A stretch of 13,772 nucleotides of DNA from Bacteroidales bacterium (GTDB lineage Bacteria; Bacteroidota; Bacteroidia; Bacteroidales; UBA932): positions 1 through 13,772 of the forward strand of contig JAEDEB010000056.1 in the NCBI GenBank assembly GCA_016293535.1, written 5' to 3'. The notes under the pieces are model-generated. The model saw nothing but the letters and a program-made list of their open reading frames with translations. It had not been told where the DNA came from and did no database searches. The stretch's first letter is position 1, and each line of letters starts with the position of its first letter. Positions 1 to 7,716 of the stretch are shown in pieces. The translations under genes were made by a program, and so were the position numbers.

Positions 1-1169
1 CCCTCACGGTTCTTTCTGTCGCGGTCGCCCTGGCGATCACGGCCTCCTCTTCCACGACCCCCGCGTCCCTTGCGCCTGTTATCGTCGAAACGGCTGATAC
101 TGTCATCTCCAACCGCAGATATGAACTCCGGCGAAGAAGGCACTGCATCAGCTATCAGAGACGGACCCTTGATGCCCTCGCGATTGTCACGCAGAATCTC
201 ACGAACAAGGCTGGCCGGCACTGCATGAAGATTTGCCAATGAGCCCTGTTCGTATGAGAAATACATAGTCTCGCGCAGGATGTCGGTCTTCATCAGCCAC
301 GCCTGTCCGTCCTCGAGGTCAAGAGGTCCGTTCACGCGCGGAATGCGGCTTTGCGCATCGATGTATGACGCGGTCTCATAATTGAGGCAGCACTTGAGTT
401 TGCCGCACTGTCCTGCAAGTTTCTGGGGATTGAGAGAAAGATCCTGTGCCCTTGCCGCTGAGGTGGATATGGACTGGAAGGAGGAAATGTAGTTGGAGCA
501 GCACAGCTCGCGACCACATACTCCGAGACCCCCTATCAGGCCGGCTTCCTGACGGGCTCCGATCTGTTTCATCTCTATCCTGATGCGGAACTGCTCGGCA
601 AAGACCTTGATGAGCTGGCGGAAATCAACACGTCCGTCTGCTATGTAATAGAAAATGGCCTTCGTTCCGTCACCCTGGAACTCCACGTCTCCTATCTTCA
701 TCTCGAGACCAAGTTCGGCCGCTATCTGGCGGGAACGGATCATGGTCTCATGTTCCCTGGAGATTGCCTCCTGCCATTTCTCTATGTCGAAAAGCTTTGC
801 CTTGCGGTAAATCTTCTTCATCCCGGCAGGGTCAGCCGGAATCCTCTTGCAGACCATCTGACGGGCAACTGCCGGACCCTCCAGGGTAACGATGCCCAGG
901 TCGTGGCCCGTCGCAGCCTCCACGATGACAAGGTCTCCCGTCTTTATGGTCTGGTTGGAATCGTTCCTGTATATTCCCTTCCTGGTATTCTTGAAACGAA
1001 CCTCGAAGAAATCCTTGTACTGTTCCTGCCCGACTCCCTTGAGCCAGTCATAGACCTCGAGCTTGCAGCAGCCCTGACGGTAAGAGCACTCCGAGGCCCC
1101 TGTCTCGTCGCGGGTCACGACGCAGCCGCGGGAGCAATCGTACCTTATGGTTTCATTGTTGTTGTCCAT
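1..1169 (-). CDS. ricT: RicT/YaaT-like PSP1-domain protein, 3' end cut off by window edge
   Basis: I translated this by eye from the ATG at 1169 (minus); the frame is open to position 1, so about 389 codons are visible and the stop lies outside. The PSP1 domain spans roughly residues 55-275. It contains the family's cysteine signature: GVCGRELCC (C218, C223, C224) and QCGKLKCC (C255, C260, C261), with SLNPQKLAG between them. In Bacillus subtilis RicT such cysteines help hold a 4Fe-4S cluster in the RicAFT complex, which affects RNase Y-dependent mRNA processing. Whether Bacteroidota RicT does the same is not known to me. A second Cys cluster lies at the N-terminus (C12, C16, C28, C34, C35). 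The visible C-terminus is an Arg/Gly/Asp-rich, RGG-like tail from about residue 365, suggesting RNA contact (inference). The start lies one base after the holB stop, so it is the last visible gene of the trxA operon. Confidence 0.9.
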   Translation of the reverse strand, partial: MDNNNETIRYDCSRGCVVTRDETGASECSYRQGCCKLEVYDWLKGVGQEQYKDFFEVRFKNTRKGIYRNDSNQTIKTGDLVIVEAATGHDLGIVTLEGPAVARQMVCKRIPADPAGMKKIYRKAKLFDIEKWQEAISREHETMIRSRQIAAELGLEMKIGDVEFQGDGTKAIFYYIADGRVDFRQLIKVFAEQFRIRIEMKQIGARQEAGLIGGLGVCGRELCCSNYISSFQSISTSAARAQDLSLNPQKLAGQCGKLKCCLNYETASYIDAQSRIPRVNGPLDLEDGQAWLMKTDILRETMYFSYEQGSLANLHAVPASLVREILRDNREGIKGPSLIADAVPSSPEFISAVGDDSISRFDDNRRKGRGGRGRGGRDRQGDRDRKNRE

Positions 1170-1170
1170 A

Positions 1171-2310
1171 TCATTTGAGATTTAGGAACACCCTGTCGGC
1201 GAGATCGCAGAAGAGTATCTTCTGGTTCACGTTCCTTTCAAGCAGCATCACTGTCTTGTCCAGCAACGGAAGCATCCTCTCAGGGAAGTTTCCGGGCAGA
1301 CGCGCCGCCGTTCGGGTGAGGTAATCTTTCTCCTGCTCAGACAGATAGGCAATCTGAGGGAGATTTCTCTGTATCATGAAAACCTTGCGGATACAGTCAG
1401 CCGCAAAGGTACAAAAAGCTTTTTGTTTCTCACGTGAATCCAGTGCGGCGACTGCATCGCCGGCATCCAGCGCGGCAAGCAGGTCTGAGCCAAGGGCTGC
1501 GTCAATCAAATCCGCAAAAAGGTCAAGATATCTCTGCCTGTCCTCATCCGAGCGCAGCCTGTCAAGGGCCACTCCCACACTTCCGCCGCAGGTGCCCGCC
1601 TCGGCTGCCGCATCTTCGGGACTGACTCCGAAACGTTCAGTCAGGATTTCAGCCACCTCGTCCCTGTCCAGGGGCAACACCCTAGAACTCTGACAACGGG
1701 AGAATATGGTCTGCATCACATTGTCCGGATGATGGGTTATGAAAAGGAAGAGGGTCTTCTCAGGAGGCTCCTCCACAATCTTCAGAAGTTTGTTGGCCGT
1801 CGCCGCATTCATCTTCTCAGGCTGAAGGAAAATCACAGCCTTGTAGCCGTTCTCCACCGCCGTCAGGGACAGCGCGTCCGTAATGTTGCGTGCCTCCGAA
1901 ACGGATATGTTGCCCACTTTGCCTTCTATGCCTATGGCTTCGGACAGATTGCTTTCGAGAAAATAGGGATTCTCACAGGCAAGCTCGCGAAAATACTTCA
2001 GATAAGTGTCCGAAGTCACGTCCTTGCTTGCGAGGGACCCGCTCTTTGAACCGGTGTTAACCGGATATACGAAATGGACATCCGGGTGAATGAGCTTGGA
2101 AATCTTGTTGCAGGTAGGACACACCCCGCAGGAATCCCCGTCCGCCCTGTGGGGACAGTTGAGGTACTGGAGATAGGCAACGGCCAGGGCGAAAGCCCCG
2201 CAACCGTCGTTTTCATAGAAAAGCATCGCGTGGGCGACCCTTCCGCTGTCCGCCATATTGACCAGCGCCCTCTTTACGCTGTCATTTCCCGGTATATCCC
2301 TGAATCTCAT
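1171..2310 (-). CDS. holB: DNA polymerase III delta' subunit (clamp-loader AAA+ protein)
   Basis: 379 residues. Delta' is the stator subunit of the clamp loader that places the sliding clamp on primed DNA in the cytoplasm. Visible signs: an N-terminal AAA+ fold with a degenerate P-loop (around residues 31-40, ENDGCGAFA, no Walker A lysine), as expected for the non-ATP-binding delta'. Four cysteines at C52, C61, C64 and C67 form the usual zinc module. A LLKIVEEPP motif lies at 175-183, and the arginine-finger SRC motif at 204-206 (IFSRCQSS). The C-terminal helical collar is present, and length is near the usual 330-380. The ATG overlaps the upstream polyprenyl synthase stop in an ATGA arrangement, implying translational coupling. 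The stop is one base before ricT. The holB-ricT adjacency is common in Bacteroidota. Confidence 0.93.
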   Translation of the reverse strand: MRFRDIPGNDSVKRALVNMADSGRVAHAMLFYENDGCGAFALAVAYLQYLNCPHRADGDSCGVCPTCNKISKLIHPDVHFVYPVNTGSKSGSLASKDVTSDTYLKYFRELACENPYFLESNLSEAIGIEGKVGNISVSEARNITDALSLTAVENGYKAVIFLQPEKMNAATANKLLKIVEEPPEKTLFLFITHHPDNVMQTIFSRCQSSRVLPLDRDEVAEILTERFGVSPEDAAAEAGTCGGSVGVALDRLRSDEDRQRYLDLFADLIDAALGSDLLAALDAGDAVAALDSREKQKAFCTFAADCIRKVFMIQRNLPQIAYLSEQEKDYLTRTAARLPGNFPERMLPLLDKTVMLLERNVNQKILFCDLADRVFLNLK

Positions 2311-3305
2311 ATATTTCTGTTACCCACGAATTCGGCCAGCTCCTCGAGAAAGGAACTCTCCGGAGAAGGAGGAAGCACACTGAGCTGTGAAAGGGCGAAA
2401 CACAGTTTCTCGGAAAGAATCTTCTGTGCATAGCCGATTCCGTCATATTCCCTTACGAAGGCGACCACGTCATCGCGGCTGTCCGCATTGTCCCGTATGG
2501 CTGTCACCATACCCCTTATCCTTTCCGACTCGGATGCCGGTGCAAGGGAAAGGGCCCCCAGAAGAGGAAGGGTCATCTTCCGCTCCAGAATATCCGCACC
2601 GACCGGTTTGCCGACATCGATGCCCGGAGTGTAGTCGAAGATGTCATCCCTTATCTGGAAAGCAAGCCCGAGAGCGACCGCATAGTTCACAAGAGAAGTC
2701 CTGATTCGCTCATCCGCACCGACTCCTATCATGGCTGATTCCACCGTTGCCTGGAACAGGGAGGCCGTCTTGTTGAAAATTATGTCGAAATAGTCCTCGA
2801 AACTTGTATCTCCCGTTTCCGCCTTCTGGAGCTGGAGCATCTCGCCCTCCGCAAGATTGCCCAAGGTTCTGGAGAATACCCTCTGAACCTGATCCGTATG
2901 GTTGTCCGCCTTGAGTATGCAGTCCATCGCGCGGACCAGCCAGAAATCTCCGACAAGTACGGACACAGACGGGCCCATGATCGAGTTGACCGTAGGCCGG
3001 CCTCTGCGGCGGTCGCTCCCGTCAGCCACGTCATCGTGGAGCAGCGTTGCGTTGTGGAGCAGTTCCGCAGCCGCGGCATATCTTATCACGTCATCTGGAA
3101 GAACCGGCCTTTCACCCTTTGCCGCCATGGCCGCGCGGGCCGCAAGCAAAGCAAGCACAGGGCGGAGCTGCTTGCCGGAAGACGAGAGAATCGAGTCGTT
3201 CGTCGAATTCAACAGGTCTATCCCGCTCTGGAGTTCCTCCCTGATACACTGCTGCACACGCAGCCAGTCATTCCCGAGAAAAGTCTTTACTCTGTCCAGA
3301 TCCAT
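2307..3305 (-). CDS. ispB: All-trans polyprenyl diphosphate synthase (probable menaquinone side-chain synthase)
   Basis: 332 residues, typical for the trans-prenyltransferase family. It would add isopentenyl diphosphate units to an allylic primer to make the long isoprenoid tail, most likely for menaquinone. Motifs: GKQLRP at 44-49, the first aspartate-rich motif DDVAD at 91-95 followed by RRGRPTVN, and the second aspartate-rich motif DDIFD at 220-224. The residue five positions before the first motif is alanine (ATLLHDD), as in E. coli IspB. A small residue there goes with long chains rather than farnesyl or geranylgeranyl products. The exact chain length cannot be read from sequence, so the gene symbol is by similarity. 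The start lies 6 nt after the barrel protein's stop and the end overlaps holB by 4 nt. Confidence 0.88.
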   Translation of the reverse strand: MDLDRVKTFLGNDWLRVQQCIREELQSGIDLLNSTNDSILSSSGKQLRPVLALLAARAAMAAKGERPVLPDDVIRYAAAAELLHNATLLHDDVADGSDRRRGRPTVNSIMGPSVSVLVGDFWLVRAMDCILKADNHTDQVQRVFSRTLGNLAEGEMLQLQKAETGDTSFEDYFDIIFNKTASLFQATVESAMIGVGADERIRTSLVNYAVALGLAFQIRDDIFDYTPGIDVGKPVGADILERKMTLPLLGALSLAPASESERIRGMVTAIRDNADSRDDVVAFVREYDGIGYAQKILSEKLCFALSQLSVLPPSPESSFLEELAEFVGNRNI

Positions 3306-3311
3306 ATCGCG

Positions 3312-3872
3312 TCAGAACAGAAGAGCCAATGACACCATCGTGCTGCGGAACGCCCACAGCAGGCCGCTTTCGTTCTTATTGGCGTAAGGATTGAGGTTCC
3401 AGGAGTAATGGGCGGATATCTGGAACTTCCAGATCTCTATTCCGCCTCCTATTCCGATTCCGCCTTCCAGTTTCTTGAAATCCAAGCTCTTGTCAGGGCT
3501 GTATACAGTACCTCCGATGAAAGGGACAACCTGGATGAAAGGTCTGAACGCCAGAAGGTCAGGGCCCCACTGGAGGGCCACAGGCACTTCGACAGCGCCG
3601 AGTCTCATCGCCACGGAGCCGTCTCCATTGTTCACGCCCCTCATGTTGAAAAGGACTGAAGGCTGAATTGAAAAGCCTCCGGCCACATGATACTGATAAG
3701 TCACTCCTGCGTGGTAAAGGGTCGGGGTCTTGTAGTCCAGTTCCGCCGCCTTGGGAGCATTGGCGAAGGTAAGTCCGCCTATCACTCCGAAACGGCTCTG
3801 CGCAGCTGCACTCCCGCAGCCAAGCAGAAGCAGCGACAACAATGCCGCTGCAACGAGTTTCCAGCTCTTCAT
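3312..3872 (-). CDS. Small outer-membrane beta-barrel protein (PorT/OMP_b-brl-like)
   Basis: 186 residues. An N-terminal signal (MKSWK then a hydrophobic run to about residue 18) is followed by GCGSAAAQS. A signal peptidase I cut after AAA (residue 24) seems most likely, though C19 gives a weak lipobox alternative. The rest alternates short glycine- and aromatic-rich strands such as FGVIGGLTF, VTYQYHVAGG, GGIGIGGGIEIW and FQISAHYSWNL, and it ends in LALLF. The terminal phenylalanine is typical of BAM-inserted barrels. At this size about eight strands are expected. The substrate or role is unknown. It sits one base after trxA and 6 nt before the polyprenyl synthase, so it is co-expressed with cytoplasmic housekeeping genes, which gives no functional clue. 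A PorT-like or general porin-family label is all that can be supported. Confidence 0.75.
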   Translation of the reverse strand: MKSWKLVAAALLSLLLLGCGSAAAQSRFGVIGGLTFANAPKAAELDYKTPTLYHAGVTYQYHVAGGFSIQPSVLFNMRGVNNGDGSVAMRLGAVEVPVALQWGPDLLAFRPFIQVVPFIGGTVYSPDKSLDFKKLEGGIGIGGGIEIWKFQISAHYSWNLNPYANKNESGLLWAFRSTMVSLALLF

Positions 3873-3873
3873 A

Positions 3874-4188
3874 TTACAAAAGGCTGTCTATCATTTTCTT
3901 CAGATCCTCCTTCGGCCTGTATCCGACTGACGAACCGACGGCTTTACCGTCCTTGAAGAAGAAGACCGCAGGGATGCTCATTATGCCCAGCTGCGAAGGG
4001 ACAATCTGATTGTCATCCACATTGCACTTGCCCACGAGCACCTTTCCCTCATATTCTTCCGCAAGCTCGGCAACCACAGGACCCAGCATGCGGCAAGGGC
4101 CGCACCAGGGCGCCCAGAAGTCGACCATCACGAGCCTGTCGGTCCGTAGCGTTTCTATGAAGTTCTGATCTGTCACTATCTTTTCCAT
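3874..4188 (-). CDS. trxA: Thioredoxin
   Basis: 104 residues, full length for a classical cytoplasmic thioredoxin, with no signal peptide. It reduces protein disulfides using electrons from thioredoxin reductase. The active site WCGPC is at 28-32 within VDFWAPWCGPCRML, and the cis-proline is P73 in MSIPAVF. The buried aspartate D23 (VDFW) and the C-terminal GYRPKEDL segment are as expected. It is the first gene of a five-gene minus-strand operon: a TAnnTTTG promoter lies 25 nt upstream and the downstream barrel gene starts one base after its TAA stop. Confidence 0.95.
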   Translation of the reverse strand: MEKIVTDQNFIETLRTDRLVMVDFWAPWCGPCRMLGPVVAELAEEYEGKVLVGKCNVDDNQIVPSQLGIMSIPAVFFFKDGKAVGSSVGYRPKEDLKKMIDSLL

Positions 4189-4213
4189 AATTTCTAACGA
4201 TTTACGCCGACTG

Positions 4214-4221
4214 CAAATATA
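4214..4221 (-). promoter_or_regulatory. Bacteroidota-type promoter (-7 box) of the trxA operon
   Basis: Read on the minus strand this is TATATTTG, an exact match to the Bacteroidota primary-sigma -7 consensus TAnnTTTG, followed by C. It lies 25 nt upstream of the trxA ATG, giving a short leader of roughly 20 nt. A clear TTG-type -33 box is not visible at the usual distance; that stretch is occupied by the hairpin at 4235-4250. The box overlaps the edge of a 15-bp palindrome (4220-4234). Confidence 0.7.
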
Positions 4222-4250
4222 GGAATTTTTCCTACTGGTCCACCGACCAG
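4220..4250. repeat. Two abutting inverted repeats at the efflux operon / trxA operon boundary
   Basis: TAGGAA-TTT-TTCCTA (4220-4234) is a palindrome with 6-bp arms. Directly beside it CTGGTC-CACC-GACCAG (4235-4250) is a perfect 6-bp stem with a 4-nt loop. The second lies in the last codons of the PII-like gene; the first contains its stop codon and the first two bases of the trxA -7 box. Neither is followed by a U-run on the minus strand, so a standard terminator is not supported. An operator or a weak transcript boundary is possible. Confidence 0.5.
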
Positions 4251-4519
4251 GAGAAGGCCCTCAGTCCCAGTTCCGGCGATTTCCCATCCCTTTCCCTCAG
4301 GGCTTCGAGTATGGCGCCGCACTTGTCGTCATCGACAAAACTGAGGACAGCATTGTTCATCGTCGGCCAGGCGTGGGAACCCTCGTGGGGCTCACCATCG
4401 ACGCTTCCGCGTCCCTGGATGTCGTCCCACTCGGTATATCCTCTCACTCCCAGGTCTTCGAAAATTTTCACTATTTCCTTGTAATAGGCCTGATTGTATA
4501 CTGTAAAAATTGCTTTCAT
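4232..4519 (-). CDS. PII-like (GlnB-fold) small protein of the RND efflux operon
   Basis: 95 residues, no signal peptide or membrane segment, so cytoplasmic. The opening MKAIFTVYNQAYYKEIVKIFEDLGVRGYTEW has the strand-helix-strand look of PII/CutA-type ferredoxin-like proteins. The central GRGSVDGEPHEGSHAWP stretch occupies the place of the PII T-loop, and the final segment (NNAVLSFVDDDKCGAILEALRE) looks like the second strand-helix repeat. Family identity is by pattern resemblance, not a database match. Small PII-like or DUF3240-like proteins are known beside RND pumps, often metal-exporting ones. Its place 35 nt after the pump stop suggests it senses a ligand or regulates the pump (inference). 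The operon appears to end here: the next promoter starts at 4221. Confidence 0.65.
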   Translation of the reverse strand: MKAIFTVYNQAYYKEIVKIFEDLGVRGYTEWDDIQGRGSVDGEPHEGSHAWPTMNNAVLSFVDDDKCGAILEALRERDGKSPELGLRAFSWSVDQ

Positions 4520-4554
4520 AAGAACTTGAGTTTCGCAAGTCGCACATCAATTGC

Positions 4555-7500
4555 TTATTTTGCCGCGCCCTGTGTCCGGTCAAGATAGAGCTGCCTTGCC
4601 GCACGTCTTTCTGCACGGCGGGCCGCCTTCTTCTCCTGACGCTCAGCAACGAGGCAGTAGATGGTAGGGATGACCACGAGGGTCACGAGGGTCGAGATGG
4701 AAAGGCCCCATGCAACCGTAGTACCCAGACCCACCCACATTTCGGAACCTTCTCCCTTGCCCAATGCCATAGGAAGCATACCGAGCACGGTGGTAAGGGT
4801 GGTCATAAGTATAGGACGGAGACGGCTGCGGGCTGCGGTCACCACTGCGTCGGCCACCTTCATTCCCCTTTCCCTCATCAGGTTCGTGTAGTCTATGAGC
4901 ACGATACCGTTCTTCACGACTATACCCATCAGTATTATGATGCCTATGAGGCCCATGACACCTATAGGAGTACCCGTAAGCCAGCATCCGAGGAGCACGC
5001 CGGTGAGGGCGAAAGGAATGGATCCCATTATCACGAACGGACCGGAGAATGACTCGAACTGAGATGCCATCACCATATAGACGAGTATGACGATGAGCAC
5101 GAGCAGGGTGAGCAGGTCGCCGAAAACTTCCTTCTGATCCTCGAAGTCACCGGCAATCTCCACATCGATCTCCGAAGGTATCTCCGTCTCATCGATGACC
5201 TCCTGTGCCACTGCCACTCCGTCGGAGAGTGCGTAACCGTTGGCCATCACACAGGTTACCTTGACAAGACGCTGACGGTTCTTGCGGCTTATCTGAGGAG
5301 GGGTCGAGGACTCGACAACCGTACCGAGGTCCTTCACTTTGACAGCCTGTCCCTGATTGTTGTAGACTGTGATATTCTCTATGTCGGAGATGCTGGTACG
5401 GAACTCCGGGGCATATCTTACCCTGATATTGTACTCGTCACCGTCCTCACGGAAGTAGGACATTGTCGAACCGTTGATGCAGGAGCTCACGTAGGAGGCA
5501 GCTGCGGAACTGGTCACCCCGTGGAGGGCAAGTTTGGTGCGGTCGAAGTCGACCTGATACTCCGGAGTATACTCGTCACGGCTGACGAAAGCCTCCGAGA
5601 AGCAGGCCTTTGTCCTCAGTTTCTCCGCGAGTTCATTCATCACCTTGTCGGTAGCCATGAGGTCGTAGCCGTAGATTTCAAGGTCCACGCTGGACTGACC
5701 GCCCATACCACCTTGACCTTCAGTCACCTGGAACTTCTTTATTTCCGGAAGCGCAGCGAGGTCACTCCTGATTATGTCGGCTATTTCACCGCAGGAACGC
5801 TCACGGTCTTCCATACTTCCTATGTTGATATTGAAGGAAATGATGTGGGTACCGTTGTTCTGCATCGAGGCGAAGGCGTTGTCGGAGTCAGCCTGACCGA
5901 AGCTGTAGGACATTATCTCGACCTCAGGAACATCGTCAAGTATCATCTTGTACACACCTGCCGCGAACTCGCGGGTAATGCTCTGCTCGGTTCCCACAGG
6001 AAGCTGTATCGAGATGGAGATACGTCCCTGGTCCTGCTTAGGCATATACTCGGTCTTGATCTGAGGTCCGAGCAGGAGAACCGAAGCGAGGAAGATGACC
6101 ACGGCCGAAACAATTACCACAGCCTTGTGGCGCACAGACCAGCTTATGAGACTTGAGTACTCCTTGGAAATCCAGTCGAGAGCCTTGTTGACGCCACCGA
6201 AGACGAAGTTGTAGACCTTGCCGTGATGTATGCCCTTGCGGAGCATCTTGGAACAAAGCATAGGCACAAGTGTGAGGGCGGCTATGGTGGACACTATCAT
6301 TATGATGCTGACTATCCAGCCCAACTGGCGGAACATTATGCCGGCCATACCCTTGATCATAGTGAGCGGGAGGAACACGGCGAGCATCGTGAGGGTCGAG
6401 GCAACTACGGAAATACCCACCTCGGAAGTGCCGTGCACGGCCGCCTCCTTGGGATTCTCACCCTTCTCGATATGGGTCGTAATGTTCTCCAGCACGACTA
6501 TGGCATCGTCGACAACCATTCCTATGGCTATGGAGAGCGCGGACATCGAGATGATGTTCAGCGTGTTGCCGGTCGCAAGAAGGTATACTATGGATGCGAG
6601 CAGGGCGATAGGGATGGAGAGCACGATGATGAAGGTCGCCCTCCAGCGGCCCAGAAACGCAAACACCACGAGCATCACGACGAGGAAGGTAATCAGGATG
6701 GTCTCCTTGAGGGAGTTGATGGTATTCAGGATGTTTCTGGAGTTGTCCACCACGACCGTAATCTTCACGTCGGAAGGAAGAGTCTTCTCTATCCTCTTCA
6801 TCTCCTTCTTAATCTTCCTTATCACGTCGACGGTGTTGGCTCCGGACTGCTTCTGTATCACGATTCCAGCGCCCTGGACTCCGTTGCAATAGGACTCCTG
6901 ATAGCGTTCCTCGACCGTGTCCCTGACGGTTGCCACGTCCTTGAGGTAGACGGCGTTGCCGTTGGAATAGCCGACAACGAGGTCGAGCATTTCGTCAGGA
7001 GTGCTGAATTCCTTCTCTATTCGGAGGGTGTAGGTGTTGGAGCCGATGTCTATGTTTCCGCTCGGAACGTTCTTGTTCTCAGCCGCGATGGTCTGAGAAA
7101 TCCCGGCCACGGTGAGATGATAGGCGTCAAGCTTGTTCGGGTCGCAATATACCTGGATCTCACGTTTCGGGGCACCGGAAACCGATACCGTACCCACACC
7201 GGACACTCGGGCCAGCGGAGTTGCCACCTGTTCGTCAAGTATCTTCTCGAGCGCATTCATCGACTGGTTGGCAGTGGCGGACATAACCATGATAGGCATG
7301 TCGTCCGCACTGAACTTGAATATCACCGGAGTCGAAACCGCGTCCGGAAGGTAGGAGGATACAAGGTCAAGCTTGTCCCTGACATCATTGGTCGCAGCCT
7401 CCATATCGATTCCCTGCTCGAACTCGAGTCCGATGATGCAGGTATTCTCCTTGGAGCTGGAAGAGATATTCTTCAGATTGCTGACACTGTTGAGGCTGTT

Positions 7501-7704
7501 CTCGAGGACCTTTGTCACATTGGTCTCGATATCCTCGGCACTGGCTCCCTGATAGGACGACATCACCATGATGTAGCTTGAGTCGAACTTCGGGAAGTTG
7601 TCTATGGATATGTTGATCAGCGAGAAAATTCCGAATATGGCGAAGGCTGTGAAAACGAGGGCCGTCGTCACCGGATTGTTTACCGCTTTCCTGTATATGC
7701 TCAT
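4555..7704 (-). CDS. RND-family multidrug efflux pump, inner-membrane transporter (AcrB/HAE1 type)
   Basis: 1049 residues, full length. It is the proton-driven inner-membrane pump of a tripartite complex that moves substrates from periplasm or membrane to the outside. TM1 is at about 12-32, followed by the porter domain (about 35-335). TM4 carries the proton-relay pair D399-D400 in GMVVDDAIVVLENI. This is the hydrophobe/amphiphile-efflux signature rather than the metal-efflux one. TM10 carries the matching K931 in GIVVKNGIVLIDY. Other hallmarks include FLGRWRAT, SIPIALLAS and, in the C-terminal half, MGSIPFALTG and RLRPILMTTLTTVLGMLP. The C-terminus is a basic, alanine- and arginine-rich cytoplasmic tail. 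It starts 12 nt after the adaptor stop. The substrate cannot be inferred. No frameshift or missing key residue was found. Confidence 0.95.
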   Translation of the reverse strand: MSIYRKAVNNPVTTALVFTAFAIFGIFSLINISIDNFPKFDSSYIMVMSSYQGASAEDIETNVTKVLENSLNSVSNLKNISSSSKENTCIIGLEFEQGIDMEAATNDVRDKLDLVSSYLPDAVSTPVIFKFSADDMPIMVMSATANQSMNALEKILDEQVATPLARVSGVGTVSVSGAPKREIQVYCDPNKLDAYHLTVAGISQTIAAENKNVPSGNIDIGSNTYTLRIEKEFSTPDEMLDLVVGYSNGNAVYLKDVATVRDTVEERYQESYCNGVQGAGIVIQKQSGANTVDVIRKIKKEMKRIEKTLPSDVKITVVVDNSRNILNTINSLKETILITFLVVMLVVFAFLGRWRATFIIVLSIPIALLASIVYLLATGNTLNIISMSALSIAIGMVVDDAIVVLENITTHIEKGENPKEAAVHGTSEVGISVVASTLTMLAVFLPLTMIKGMAGIMFRQLGWIVSIIMIVSTIAALTLVPMLCSKMLRKGIHHGKVYNFVFGGVNKALDWISKEYSSLISWSVRHKAVVIVSAVVIFLASVLLLGPQIKTEYMPKQDQGRISISIQLPVGTEQSITREFAAGVYKMILDDVPEVEIMSYSFGQADSDNAFASMQNNGTHIISFNINIGSMEDRERSCGEIADIIRSDLAALPEIKKFQVTEGQGGMGGQSSVDLEIYGYDLMATDKVMNELAEKLRTKACFSEAFVSRDEYTPEYQVDFDRTKLALHGVTSSAAASYVSSCINGSTMSYFREDGDEYNIRVRYAPEFRTSISDIENITVYNNQGQAVKVKDLGTVVESSTPPQISRKNRQRLVKVTCVMANGYALSDGVAVAQEVIDETEIPSEIDVEIAGDFEDQKEVFGDLLTLLVLIVILVYMVMASQFESFSGPFVIMGSIPFALTGVLLGCWLTGTPIGVMGLIGIIILMGIVVKNGIVLIDYTNLMRERGMKVADAVVTAARSRLRPILMTTLTTVLGMLPMALGKGEGSEMWVGLGTTVAWGLSISTLVTLVVIPTIYCLVAERQEKKAARRAERRAARQLYLDRTQGAAK

Positions 7705-7716
7705 GATTGTTCTTCT

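Noticed and set aside
750..1178. A 142-codon plus-strand frame at the left side
   Set aside because: It is the shadow of ricT, whose minus-strand frame carries the conserved Cys motifs and runs off the window.
3312..3872. Classifying the small barrel protein as a lipoprotein through C19
   Set aside because: The LLGC context is a weak lipobox and a good signal peptidase I site (AAA before QS) follows; strand pattern and C-terminal Phe favour a barrel.
6223..7581. A 452-codon open frame on the plus strand opposite the RND pump gene
   Set aside because: It is antisense to the fully supported pump gene, rich in His, Gly and Asp in a way typical of reading the complement of GC-biased codons, and has no domain or promoter.
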